The notes under the pieces: model-generated | The model's input: only the letters and a program-made list of their open reading frames with translations | Databases searched by the model: none | What the model was told of the DNA's origin: nothing | Assembly: GCA_964476505.1 (NCBI GenBank) | Contig: CAYZAW010000001.1 | Span: 62,001 to 126,000 of the forward strand | DNA: 64,000 nucleotides | Direction: 5' to 3' | From: CAYZAW01 sp964476505 | Lineage (GTDB): Bacteria; Bacillota; Clostridia; Christensenellales; CAG-138 | Shown: piece by piece, positions 9,195 through 16,781 of the stretch | Position numbering within the stretch: the stretch's first letter is position 1 | How the letters are laid out: each line of letters starts with the position of its first letter | Made by a program: the position numbers and the translations under genes

Positions 9195-10283
9195 TTATCC
9201 CCACAGGATGCGATTTTTGCCCTGCGCTTTTGCGCGATACAGCACAGAGTCTGCTTTTTGTATCCATTCTTTTGCGGAAACGTTGCCCTCCCGGGTCACA
9301 AAGCCGCCGCTGAATGTAATTTGCAGGGAAGGCGCAAAGGAATACCGGCATTCGGAAAACGCTTCCCGCAGACGCTCGCAAAGCATATACGCGCTCTCCT
9401 TATCCATTTCCTCCAACACGAGTACGAGCTCCTCACCGCCGTAGCGGTAGGCGTTCACATGATCGCTTGCCCGAAGCTGCTTGATGCAGGTGGCAAGCTG
9501 CACAAGCACTTCGTCACCGGCGGCATGCCCAAAGGTATCGTTGATCTGCTTAAAATCATCCAGATCCAGCATCAACAAATGCTTGGACTTGGCATGCGAG
9601 CTGCCTTCAATGATTTTGGGAAGCTGCTGGTTCAATGCCCGCCGGTTGCGGATGCCCATGAGCGGGTCAAGATTGCTTTCCTCGATCAACTGCTTTTGCT
9701 GGGTATTGCTTTTTAAAATGTATTGAATTTGTTCTGCCACGTAACGAATCAGCAGTGCCGCGGCGATATAGGAAATGCAGATCACCAGCGCTGCAAGCAG
9801 TATATCCGTTAAAAGCTGCGGGTCGCCCTTTCTAAGCTCAATAGACGCCTGCCTTGCCGCCAGCCCCAGCGAGCACAGGGAGGCAATGCTGATGCCAAGG
9901 GTAAGAGCCTTGTCTGCAAACAGGATGCTCACAAAAATCGCCACCGTGGGCAGCATCAGAAGCGGCCCGTAAACATAGTGGATCACCTGCGTATTGGCGC
10001 ACAGAAAGTAGATCAATAAGCACGCGCAGGTGTTTTTAAAGCGATTGGAAAGCCGGGCCGAATTCAGCACCCAAACCGTTGCCAGAATAACGATGATGTT
10101 TAATGATGAAGGAATATAAATAAACCGCGCACGATAAAGGGGCAGCGGTAAAAACAGCGTGTTGTGCGCGGAATCGTACAGGTAGATGGCGATTTCGGTC
10201 ACGGTGCCGATGGCGGCAAGCAATATACAGATGCGTAGCAGCTCGATGCGCCATTTTTTGTTGAGCGTTTCCTGAAAATCCAT
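9195..10283 (-). CDS. Membrane diguanylate cyclase (GGDEF)
   Basis: 362 residues. About six hydrophobic helices (residues 20-190), a short linker with LKSNTQQKQLIEESNLDPLMGIRNRRALNQ, then a GGDEF domain with the active-site variant YRYGGEELVLV. It is predicted to make cyclic di-GMP from two GTP at the inner membrane. An RxxD sequence (RASD) precedes GGEEL by seven residues instead of the usual five, so product inhibition through a classical I-site is uncertain. Start ATG at 10283 behind AAAGGAGATATGC. Its roughly 370-base leader carries a structured RNA candidate with terminator (10475-10650), suggesting control by attenuation (inference). Confidence 0.92.
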   Translation of the reverse strand: MDFQETLNKKWRIELLRICILLAAIGTVTEIAIYLYDSAHNTLFLPLPLYRARFIYIPSSLNIIVILATVWVLNSARLSNRFKNTCACLLIYFLCANTQVIHYVYGPLLMLPTVAIFVSILFADKALTLGISIASLCSLGLAARQASIELRKGDPQLLTDILLAALVICISYIAAALLIRYVAEQIQYILKSNTQQKQLIEESNLDPLMGIRNRRALNQQLPKIIEGSSHAKSKHLLMLDLDDFKQINDTFGHAAGDEVLVQLATCIKQLRASDHVNAYRYGGEELVLVLEEMDKESAYMLCERLREAFSECRYSFAPSLQITFSGGFVTREGNVSAKEWIQKADSVLYRAKAQGKNRILWG

Positions 10284-10474
10284 GCATATCTCCTTTGGCC
10301 GGCAGCGGTCAATACCAAAATTATACTCTATATGTATCATATACCCGAAATGCACAATATGAAATAAAAATCGACGTTTTAAGAATAGGGGTTCTATTGC
10401 GGCAGGCGGCGTTTCGCAATAGAATAGCGGCAGAAGCCGGATGGGTGCGAAAATGATGCCGTGTGCCGGATACA
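10284..10474. other. Leader segment of the diguanylate cyclase with one inverted repeat
   Basis: Contains a perfect 10-bp inverted repeat, TTCTATTGCG/CGCAATAGAA, at 10392-10401 and 10415-10424 with a 13-base loop. Nothing else recognised. Confidence 0.6.
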
Positions 10475-10510
10475 AAAATAAAAAATCCCCGGCCCAAGCT
10501 TACCGGGAAT
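10475..10510 (-). terminator. Intrinsic terminator within the diguanylate cyclase leader
   Basis: Eight-base-pair stem ATTCCCGG/CCGGGGAT with a 10-base loop, then a T-rich tail on the minus strand, about 190 bases before the cyclase start codon. Confidence 0.75.
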
Positions 10511-10650
10511 TTTTCGCTCCGACGTGTTCGCCGGAAAGGGTGCACCCGCGTATTGCGGTACACGGGTACTTTTTCTGAGATGTGGGGAGTTCCCTCATAG
10601 GCGGGCCGGTTTCTCAAGCCGACCCTTTTGGAACGGAAGGATTCTCAACA
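10475..10650 (-). ncRNA. Candidate structured leader RNA or small RNA ending in a terminator; family not identified
   Basis: Between divergent genes. On the minus strand a promoter (10656-10684) is followed by about 170 GC-rich bases able to fold extensively: a closing helix pairing 10630-10644 with 10507-10520, a 7-bp hairpin GGGTCGG/CCGGCCC, a 9-bp hairpin GTACCCGTG/CGCGGGTGC, a 6-bp hairpin TCCGGC/GTCGGA and a competing long-range pair AAAGGGT/ACCCTTT. It ends in a terminator stem ATTCCCGG/CCGGGGAT followed by TTTTTTATTTTT. The closing helix shares bases 10507-10510 with the terminator stem, a riboswitch-like layout. I could not match it to TPP, FMN, SAM, cobalamin, c-di-GMP, ydaO, T-box, SRP or tmRNA consensus. 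A free small RNA of 6S-like size is an alternative. Confidence 0.5.
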
Positions 10651-10655
10651 TCATG

Positions 10656-10684
10656 AGCATAGCACCCCCAAACGGGCAAAACAA
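10656..10684 (-). promoter_or_regulatory. Sigma-70-type promoter for the RNA candidate
   Basis: Minus strand TTGTTT (10684-10679), 17-base spacer, TATGCT (10661-10656). It predicts a start near 10649, just before the folded region. Confidence 0.55.
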
Positions 10685-10829
10685 CCGGGTTTTGGGCATT
10701 TTGACGCTTTGTTCACGGGCAGGGCGAAAGTCTTATCAGTATCTTAACGAGACCTTTTGCATATTACTCTTTATAATATCTTTATAAGTTCTTCACGCTG
10801 TTGTGGAGCTTATGTTGGGGGGCGCAACC

Positions 10830-11924
10830 ATGCAGAAAGGCAGATTAAAAGAGCGGCTGGGCAGTCTGTTTCCCTTAAGCCTGAGGGACACACTGTTCAT
10901 GTTTTTTATTCTGATCGTTGCGGGGGTGTTCTGCTTTGCGCTGCAGGGGCAGGACAGCGGCTATTCCTATGTATCCATGTTGTTTTTTCTTGCGGTGGTG
11001 CTCATCTCCCGCTTTACTAACGGCTATTTTTACGGCACAGCCGCCTCTATTTTGGGCATGTTCTGCGTGAATTACATGTTTACCTACCCGTACTTCGCAT
11101 TCAACTTTTCCATTGCCGGGTACCCGGTCACGTTTATCAGCATGCTGTGCGTGTCCATCATCACCAGTACTATGACCACCCGTATCAAGGAGCAGGAAAA
11201 GCTGCGGGCTGCCGCCGAGCAGGAGAAGCTAAGAAGCAACCTGCTTCGCGCCATCTCGCATGATTTGCGTACGCCGCTTACCTCCATTTTAGGGGCGGCA
11301 AGCACCCTCTTGGAAAACGACGGGCACATTGAAAACACGCAGCGCACGGAGCTTTTGCGCAATATCCAGCAGGAGGGGGAGTGGCTGATCCGCATGGTGG
11401 AGAACCTGCTTTCGGTCACACGCTTTCAGGGTGGCATCGCTTCCATCCATAAGCAGCCGGAGGCGGTGGAGGAGATCGTAGCGGCGGCGGTACAAAAATT
11501 CCGCAAGAATTACGATGTGCTGCCCGTTACCGTTTCGGTGCCGGACACGCTGTTGGAAATTCCTATGGACCCGATTTTGATCGAGCAGGTACTGCTCAAT
11601 CTTTTGGAAAATGCGGTGAAACACGCGAAGGACGCCACGCGTATCACATTATGCGTATATCGGGAGGAGCAAGCCGCCCGTTTTGAGGTGTGGGACGACG
11701 GCGCGGGCATTCCGGATGCCCAGCTTCGCACGTTGTTCAAGGGGTATTTGTATCGGGCGGAACAGGAGGCGGATGCCAACCGCAATATGGGGGTTGGGCT
11801 TTCCGTATGTACAGCCATCGTGCAAGCGCACGGCGGCACGCTGGAGGCGCAAAACGTCAGCGACGGCGTTGTGTTCCGTTTCTGGCTGCCTTTGGAAAGA
11901 AAGGAGGAGGAGCATGCAATCTAA
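10830..11924 (+). CDS. KdpD-like sensor histidine kinase, short form (DUF4118-HisKA-HATPase)
   Basis: 364 residues. Four closely spaced membrane helices of the KdpD/DUF4118 type (about 20-120; FFLAVVLISRFTNGYFYG, NYMFTYPYFAFNF), a coiled-coil linker, phospho-His in RAISHDLRTPLTSIL, and ATPase motifs NLLENAVKHA, DDGAGIP and MGVGLSVC. It lacks the N-terminal KdpD and universal-stress domains of the roughly 890-residue E. coli KdpD. Start ATG at 10830 follows TTGGGGGGCGCAACC; upstream ATGs are possible. It overlaps the response regulator gene by 11 bases, so they are co-translated. KdpD usually senses K+ limitation, but no kdpFABC is nearby, so the target is open. Confidence 0.9.
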   Translation: MQKGRLKERLGSLFPLSLRDTLFMFFILIVAGVFCFALQGQDSGYSYVSMLFFLAVVLISRFTNGYFYGTAASILGMFCVNYMFTYPYFAFNFSIAGYPVTFISMLCVSIITSTMTTRIKEQEKLRAAAEQEKLRSNLLRAISHDLRTPLTSILGAASTLLENDGHIENTQRTELLRNIQQEGEWLIRMVENLLSVTRFQGGIASIHKQPEAVEEIVAAAVQKFRKNYDVLPVTVSVPDTLLEIPMDPILIEQVLLNLLENAVKHAKDATRITLCVYREEQAARFEVWDDGAGIPDAQLRTLFKGYLYRAEQEADANRNMGVGLSVCTAIVQAHGGTLEAQNVSDGVVFRFWLPLERKEEEHAI

Positions 11925-12609
11925 ACCGTGTATCCTCATTGTGGAGGACGAAGCCAGCATCAGTAATTTTATCAGTACAGCGCTATCTGCCAACGGTTAT
12001 GCGCCGCTGATCGCCTGCAACGGGCAGGAGGCGCTTGCTATGGTGACCTCCCACTGCCCGGATGCCATTCTTCTCGATTTGGGGCTTCCGGACGTGGACG
12101 GGCAAAAGATATTGCGGATGGTACGGGAATGGTCGCCGGTGCCCATCATTGTGGTATCCGCGCGGGGGCATGAGCGAGACAAGGTGGAGGCGCTGGACTT
12201 GGGTGCGGACGATTATATCACCAAGCCCTTCGGCATTTCAGAGCTGTTGGCACGGGTACGCACCGCGCTCAGGCACAGCCGTAGCAAGGATGAGCCCGTG
12301 CAGGACGATGTGTTTTGTGTGGGCGGCTTGACGATCGATTTTGATAGGCGTTACATCAAGGTGGACGGAAAAGCCGTGCATTTAACGCAGATCGAGTATA
12401 AGATCGTGGCGCTGCTGGCACGTTACGCAGGCCGGGTATTGACCCACGACTATATTTTAAAAAGCGTTTGGGGGCCGCTTGCCAACTGCGACAACCAAAT
12501 CCTTCGGGTCAACATGGCAAACATCCGGCGCAAGCTGGAGCAAAACCCTGCCGAACCCAGATATATCCATACAGAGGTCGGCGTGGGCTACAGAATGATA
12601 GAAGAATAA
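11914..12609 (+). CDS. KdpE-like OmpR-family response regulator
   Basis: 231 residues: receiver domain (CILIVEDEASI, acceptor Asp in ILLDLGLPDVDG, Lys in YITKPFGI) followed by a winged-helix DNA-binding domain ending in NIRRKLEQNP..YIHTEVGVGYRM, as in OmpR/KdpE regulators. Start ATG at 11914 behind AGGAGGAGC, inside the 3' end of the kinase gene. It is the cognate regulator of the upstream KdpD-like kinase. The pair is followed by a strong terminator, so its regulon lies elsewhere or in the flanking transporter (inference). Confidence 0.93.
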   Translation: MQSKPCILIVEDEASISNFISTALSANGYAPLIACNGQEALAMVTSHCPDAILLDLGLPDVDGQKILRMVREWSPVPIIVVSARGHERDKVEALDLGADDYITKPFGISELLARVRTALRHSRSKDEPVQDDVFCVGGLTIDFDRRYIKVDGKAVHLTQIEYKIVALLARYAGRVLTHDYILKSVWGPLANCDNQILRVNMANIRRKLEQNPAEPRYIHTEVGVGYRMIEE

Positions 12610-12615
12610 TAGAGA

Positions 12616-12649
12616 CAAACAAAAAAGGCCTTTCGGCCTTTTTTGTTTG
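12616..12649. terminator. Bidirectional terminator between the response regulator and the symporter
   Basis: 15-bp perfect stem CAAACAAAAAAGGCC/GGCCTTTTTTGTTTG with a TTTC loop; serves both converging genes. Confidence 0.9.
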
Positions 12650-12679
12650 CTTCCGCCGCAACGGAATGGAATGTTTTGC

Positions 12680-14113
12680 TTAACCGAAGAAGTCCATCAG
12701 CTGGGAAACCAGCACGATGATCATGATAACGGGTACGCAGAACTTGAAGCAGATCTCCCAGAACTTGTAGCCCTTGAGCTTGTGGCCCTCGGCGCTGCAC
12801 TCCTCGGCGACTGCCTTGGTGCCAATGATCCAGCCAATGATAACGGACATCAGCGCCGCGCCCAGAGGCATGAAGATGCCTTCTGCGATCAGGTCGTACA
12901 CATCCAGCCAGCAGTCGTTCCACATAGCGTAGCCGGGACCGCCAGCCTCAAGACCTAACAGCTCGAAGGGCGCCTTGATGGCTGCACCGCCGCTGCCAAG
13001 AGCGTCCAGCGCAACGGGGATACCGACCACGAAGATGATCAACGCGTAGGTCACGGTGATCTTCTTGCGGTTGGGTTCCTGCCCCTTATCGATACGACGG
13101 TCGATGGCATAGGTGGTCACGACCTCCAACAGGGAGATGGAGGAAGTGATAGCCGCGATGAATACCAAGAAGTAGAACAGGAAGCCCATCAGATTGCCAA
13201 CGAAGCCGCCCATGTTGGTGAATACCTGCTGCATGGAAACGAACAGTAAGCCAGGGCCTGCCGCATAATCTACGCCGAACGCGGCGCAGGCGGGCAGAAC
13301 CGCCATACCGGCCATGATCGCCATAATGGTATCGGCTACGGGGATGATGATGGCGTTCTGTCCCAGATCTTCCTTCTTAGAGAGGTAGGAGCCGTAGGTG
13401 ATCATGCAGCCCATACCAAGAGACAGGGAGAAGAACATCTGTCCGGCTGCCGTACGCAAAACGTTGAAGAAGCCTACCTCGCTGTATGCTGCAAAGTTCG
13501 GCGCATACATGAAGGCGTAGCCCTCGCCGGCGCCAGGCTGCAGCGCAACGTAGACAATCACCACCAGCAAAATACCGGCAAGAGCGGGCATGGCGACCTT
13601 GGTGAATTTCTCGATGCCGCCTTGGATACCGCCCATAACGATGATGATGTTGATCGCCATGAAAATGGCATACCACAGCATCATTCCGCCGTAATCATAC
13701 AGCAAATAGCCAAAGAAGCCCGTGCCAGCACCGGCCCAGCCGTCCGCACCAAACATGGATACGAGGTATCCGAAGGTGTAGCGCAGCACCATGCCGCCAA
13801 GCACGCTGTAGAAAGCGAGAATCAGGAAGCCGGAGGCTACGCCCATGTACCCGATCCAAGTATATTTCTTGGAGAGCGCTACATAGGTGCCTACCGCGCC
13901 GCGACCGGTTTTACGGCCAAGTGAAATTTCCCCAAGCATCGTGGCGAAGCCGACCAGAACAACCAAAATCAGATAAACCAGCAGAAACGCGAAGCCGCCG
14001 TTTTTACCCATTTTGTACGGGAACCCCCAGATGTTGCCAAGGCCTACGGCGGAACCGATCGCCGCCATCAGGAAACCGAAATTACTACCCCATTGTCCTC
14101 TCTTATCTTCCAT
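12680..14113 (-). CDS. Sodium:neurotransmitter symporter (SNF) family transporter
   Basis: 477 residues with about 11-12 membrane helices. The N terminus KRGQWGSNFGFLMAAIGSAVGLGNIWGFPYKMG matches the family's TM1 sodium/substrate site, and SLGMGCMITYGSYL matches TM6. Bacterial members (LeuT, MhsT, TnaT) import amino acids with Na+. Start ATG at 14113, 12 bases after GGAGG; a TTG at 14122 would leave only a three-base spacer. Substrate unknown. The leader carries an imperfect 14-bp inverted repeat at 14180-14213. Confidence 0.95.
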   Translation of the reverse strand: MEDKRGQWGSNFGFLMAAIGSAVGLGNIWGFPYKMGKNGGFAFLLVYLILVVLVGFATMLGEISLGRKTGRGAVGTYVALSKKYTWIGYMGVASGFLILAFYSVLGGMVLRYTFGYLVSMFGADGWAGAGTGFFGYLLYDYGGMMLWYAIFMAINIIIVMGGIQGGIEKFTKVAMPALAGILLVVIVYVALQPGAGEGYAFMYAPNFAAYSEVGFFNVLRTAAGQMFFSLSLGMGCMITYGSYLSKKEDLGQNAIIIPVADTIMAIMAGMAVLPACAAFGVDYAAGPGLLFVSMQQVFTNMGGFVGNLMGFLFYFLVFIAAITSSISLLEVVTTYAIDRRIDKGQEPNRKKITVTYALIIFVVGIPVALDALGSGGAAIKAPFELLGLEAGGPGYAMWNDCWLDVYDLIAEGIFMPLGAALMSVIIGWIIGTKAVAEECSAEGHKLKGYKFWEICFKFCVPVIMIIVLVSQLMDFFG

Positions 14114-14179
14114 AATTGACAAAACCCTCCTTTTTTATATGCAACCCGTGCGAAAAAGGGAATAAAAAATAAACCGGCC

Positions 14180-14213
14180 GATGAACGTTCATTTTGCGGA
14201 ATGAACCATCATC
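14180..14213. repeat. Inverted repeat in the symporter leader
   Basis: GATGAACGTTCATT and AATGAACCATCATC pair in 12 of 14 positions around a six-base loop. The left arm contains the palindrome TGAACGTTCA. Could be an operator or an mRNA hairpin. Confidence 0.55.
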
Positions 14214-14696
14214 CGCCATGTCGCACGGATATGCTTTCGTATTGTTGAACAGGCTTGGCGTATACAGCAACAGGTTGGCTGTATATATGCCGGATGAACC
14301 CTCCTTGTAAGCAACGCTAAAATATATCAGATACTATAATACTATCTACAACCCGGTTTCCTGTCAAATGAACACAAACAGCTCAAAATACCGTTTTAAA
14401 TTAAGGAAAACGCCCATTTTATCTGGAAAAAAGCGTTTTTTTAAAGCCTGTTTTACGTGTGTTAGCGTTTCGTTAAGAACAGCTTTTCCGCTGCTAAGGT
14501 TCTGTTAAAACTGGCTATATCGGCATTGCGTTATGCTATTCTATGCAGGGTCGTCATAGCGTATATGGCAACCGCTATTGTAAAAAGGATTTTCAAGAAA
14601 CGGCAGCCTAAGCGGATTCTCGTGTGCCTGTATCGCAGCGCCTCCTTGGGGAGGGGGACGGGGGGAATCCAAACGGCTGGAAGGGGGGAACGAGGT
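14214..14696. other. Intergenic region between divergent transporter genes
   Basis: AT-rich. One terminator-like stem AAAACGC/GCGTTTT with a long loop and T-run lies at about 14407-14442. GC-rich G-tracts precede the small OadG gene. No RNA family or ORF recognised. Confidence 0.45.
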
Positions 14697-14828
14697 ATGG
14701 AGATTTCCGGCTGGTTCGTAATGGCGTTGGGAATGACCACGGTATTCATCGGGCTGATCGCATTGCAGTTTATGACAAAGCTGATGAGCCTATGCTGTCG
14801 TCTGTTTGTTCGTAACCCAAAAGCTTAA
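14697..14828 (+). CDS. Small OadG-like gamma subunit of a sodium-pumping decarboxylase
   Basis: 43 residues: one membrane helix (WFVMALGMTTVFIGLIALQF) then a basic tail, the hallmark of the N-terminal part of the oxaloacetate decarboxylase gamma chain, which anchors and assembles the complex. It is about half the length of well-known OadG proteins and lacks the Pro-rich, metal-binding C terminus. Start ATG behind AAGGGGGGAACGAGGT. Twenty bases separate it from oadB, so the two are co-transcribed. Assignment rests on the helix pattern and the oadB neighbour. Confidence 0.7.
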   Translation: MEISGWFVMALGMTTVFIGLIALQFMTKLMSLCCRLFVRNPKA

Positions 14829-14848
14829 TCAAATAGGAGGTCAACACC

Positions 14849-16066
14849 TTGGAAGCAATTGTAGATTTCATTCAATCAACGGGTTTTTATTTATTGCTTG
14901 AGCAGCCAAAGTCGCTCATCATGATGGCGGTTGCATGCGTATTGCTGTATTTGGCGATCGTGAAAAAGTTTGAGCCGCTGCTGCTGCTGCCCATTGCCTT
15001 TGGTATGCTGTTAACCAATCTGCCCGGCGCGGGTCTGTATCACGGGGATCTATTCGCAGGCGGGCATGTGCAGTGGAGCGCGTTTGTAGACGGAATCGCT
15101 ATGCCAAACGGCACCACGGAGGCACCGGGCTTAGTGGACATTCTGTATCTAGGCGTAAAGCTTGGCATTTACCCCTCGCTCATTTTCATGGGTGTAGGTG
15201 CTATGACGGATTTTGCGCCGCTTATCGCCAACCCCAAGAGCCTGCTTTTGGGCGCAGCCGCGCAGTTGGGCATATTCATCACGTTCTTGGGCGCGCTGGC
15301 GCTGACGAATGTATTCCCCTCCTTGGAGTTCGGCGTGCGGGAAGCGTCCTCTATCGGCATTATCGGCGGGGCGGACGGCCCAACTGCCATTTATGTAACA
15401 ACAAAGCTTGCGCCGCATCTGCTCGGGCCTATCGCGGTGGCAGCATACTCCTATATGGCGCTGGTGCCGGTCATTCAGCCACCCATCATGAAGGCGCTGA
15501 CCACCTCGGAGGAGCGCAGCATCGTGATGGAGCAGCTTCGTCCGGTCTCCCCCAAGGAAAAGGTGCTGTTCCCCATCGTGGTCACCATTTTCGTATCGCT
15601 GCTTTTGCCCTCCGCCGCGCCACTTATCGGCTTCCTCATGCTGGGCAACCTGTTTAAGGAAAGCGGCGTGACCGAGCGCCTGTGCAAGACCGCGCAAAAC
15701 GAGCTGATGAACATCGTTACCATCTTCTTGGGCGTATCAGTTGGCGCAACAGCTACCGCAGACGCGTTTTTGAACCTGCAAACGCTGATGATACTGGCGC
15801 TGGGTGTTATCGCGTTCTCCGGCGGTACTGCGGGCGGCGTGCTGTTGGCTAAGCTGATGAACCTGTTTGTGAAAAAGAAGATCAATCCTTTGATCGGTTC
15901 CGCAGGCGTTTCCGCCGTGCCTATGGCGGCGCGTGTTTCGCAGGTGGTGGGGCAGAAGGAACGCCCCGGCAACTTCCTGTTGATGCATGCCATGGGTCCC
16001 AACGTGGCAGGGGTCATCGGCTCCGCGATCGCGGCAGGCGTATTCCTTGCACTGTTTATGCAGTAG
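14849..16066 (+). CDS. oadB: Sodium ion-translocating decarboxylase beta subunit
   Basis: 405 residues, very hydrophobic. This is the membrane channel subunit that couples decarboxylation of carboxybiotin to Na+ export (oxaloacetate, methylmalonyl-CoA, malonate or glutaconyl-CoA decarboxylases). Conserved GGADGPTAIYVT (the essential Asp region) and HAMGPNVAGVIGSAIAAG (Asn and Ser sodium ligands) are present. Start TTG at 14849 behind AGGAGG with 8-base spacing. No carboxyltransferase or biotin-carrier gene lies here, so the partner enzyme must be encoded elsewhere and the substrate is undetermined. Confidence 0.94.
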   Translation: MEAIVDFIQSTGFYLLLEQPKSLIMMAVACVLLYLAIVKKFEPLLLLPIAFGMLLTNLPGAGLYHGDLFAGGHVQWSAFVDGIAMPNGTTEAPGLVDILYLGVKLGIYPSLIFMGVGAMTDFAPLIANPKSLLLGAAAQLGIFITFLGALALTNVFPSLEFGVREASSIGIIGGADGPTAIYVTTKLAPHLLGPIAVAAYSYMALVPVIQPPIMKALTTSEERSIVMEQLRPVSPKEKVLFPIVVTIFVSLLLPSAAPLIGFLMLGNLFKESGVTERLCKTAQNELMNIVTIFLGVSVGATATADAFLNLQTLMILALGVIAFSGGTAGGVLLAKLMNLFVKKKINPLIGSAGVSAVPMAARVSQVVGQKERPGNFLLMHAMGPNVAGVIGSAIAAGVFLALFMQ

Positions 16067-16119
16067 GTAAAGGCCGCATCACTTCCGGCGCGAAGAGCGC
16101 GGCAAATGAAAAATAATGG

Positions 16120-16155
16120 ATAGTGCCGTTTCACATCATCGTGAAGCGGCACTAT
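16120..16155 (+). terminator. Long hairpin after oadB
   Basis: 15-bp stem ATAGTGCCGTTTCAC/GTGAAGCGGCACTAT (one G-U pair) with a six-base loop. The T-run after it is weak, so it may be a terminator or an mRNA-protecting hairpin. Confidence 0.6.
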
Positions 16156-16301
16156 ATTCATTTCTCCCTGCTTTTTGGGCGGGCAGAATGCGGAGAGCAA
16201 AAAGCGCGCTGCTTCGGCAAAATCAGACGGTGCGTACTGCAATTTCATAATAAGTATGATATAATACGGTATATTTCACATCAAACAAGGGAGGAATGGG
16301 C

Positions 16302-16721
16302 ATGGAGGAGCAAAAAGCAAACCCCAACGAGATCGTTTGGAAAGACAGAAAACGCATTATATTCGGCCTGCCGTGGACGTTTACCCGCTATTCTCTCACA
16401 CAGGAAAAGCTGCTGGTGGATACCGGGTTCTTCAATCGCAAGGAAGACGAGGTACGGCTGTACCGCATACTGGATATTAGCCTAAAACGCCCGCTTTCCC
16501 AGCGCATATGGGGCTTGGGCACGGTGCATCTTTGCACGGCGGACAAGTCTACGCCGGATTTTGATATCAAGCGTATCAAGAACTCCCGTGACTTTAAAAA
16601 CATGCTCTCGGACATGGTAGAGCGCGAGCGCAACGAGCGGCGCATCAGCGGTCGGGAGTATATGGGCATTGGCAGCATGGATGGCGATATGGACATGGAT
16701 ATGGACGATATGCATCTGTAA
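16302..16721 (+). CDS. PH-like (YdbS/bPH_2-type) domain protein
   Basis: 139 residues. Residues 10-105 resemble the bacterial PH domain: IIFGLPWTFTRYSLTQEKLLVDTGFFNRKEDEVRLYRILDI, then a GTVHLCTADKSTPDF strand pattern. No membrane helix, unlike YdbS. The C terminus is an unusual Met/Asp repeat (GDMDMDMDDMHL). Start at 16302, seven bases after GGAGG; the ATG six bases upstream is too close to the ribosome binding site. Function of such stand-alone domains is not known. Confidence 0.7.
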   Translation: MEEQKANPNEIVWKDRKRIIFGLPWTFTRYSLTQEKLLVDTGFFNRKEDEVRLYRILDISLKRPLSQRIWGLGTVHLCTADKSTPDFDIKRIKNSRDFKNMLSDMVERERNERRISGREYMGIGSMDGDMDMDMDDMHL

Positions 16722-16733
16722 AAGCAAATAAAC

Positions 16734-16767
16734 AAAACCCCGCACCCTTCATAGGATGCGGGGTTTT
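16734..16767. terminator. Bidirectional terminator
   Basis: AAAACCCCGCA/TGCGGGGTTTT stem between converging genes. Confidence 0.85.
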
Positions 16768-16781
16768 CTGTTATACAACAA

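Noticed and set aside
10515..10600. T-box or ydaO-like motif on the plus strand (AAAGGGTGCACCCGCG)
   Set aside because: Only loosely resembles the T-box TGGNACCGCG core; there is no specifier stem or aminoacyl-tRNA gene, and the ydaO conserved blocks are absent. The terminator and promoter fit the minus strand better.
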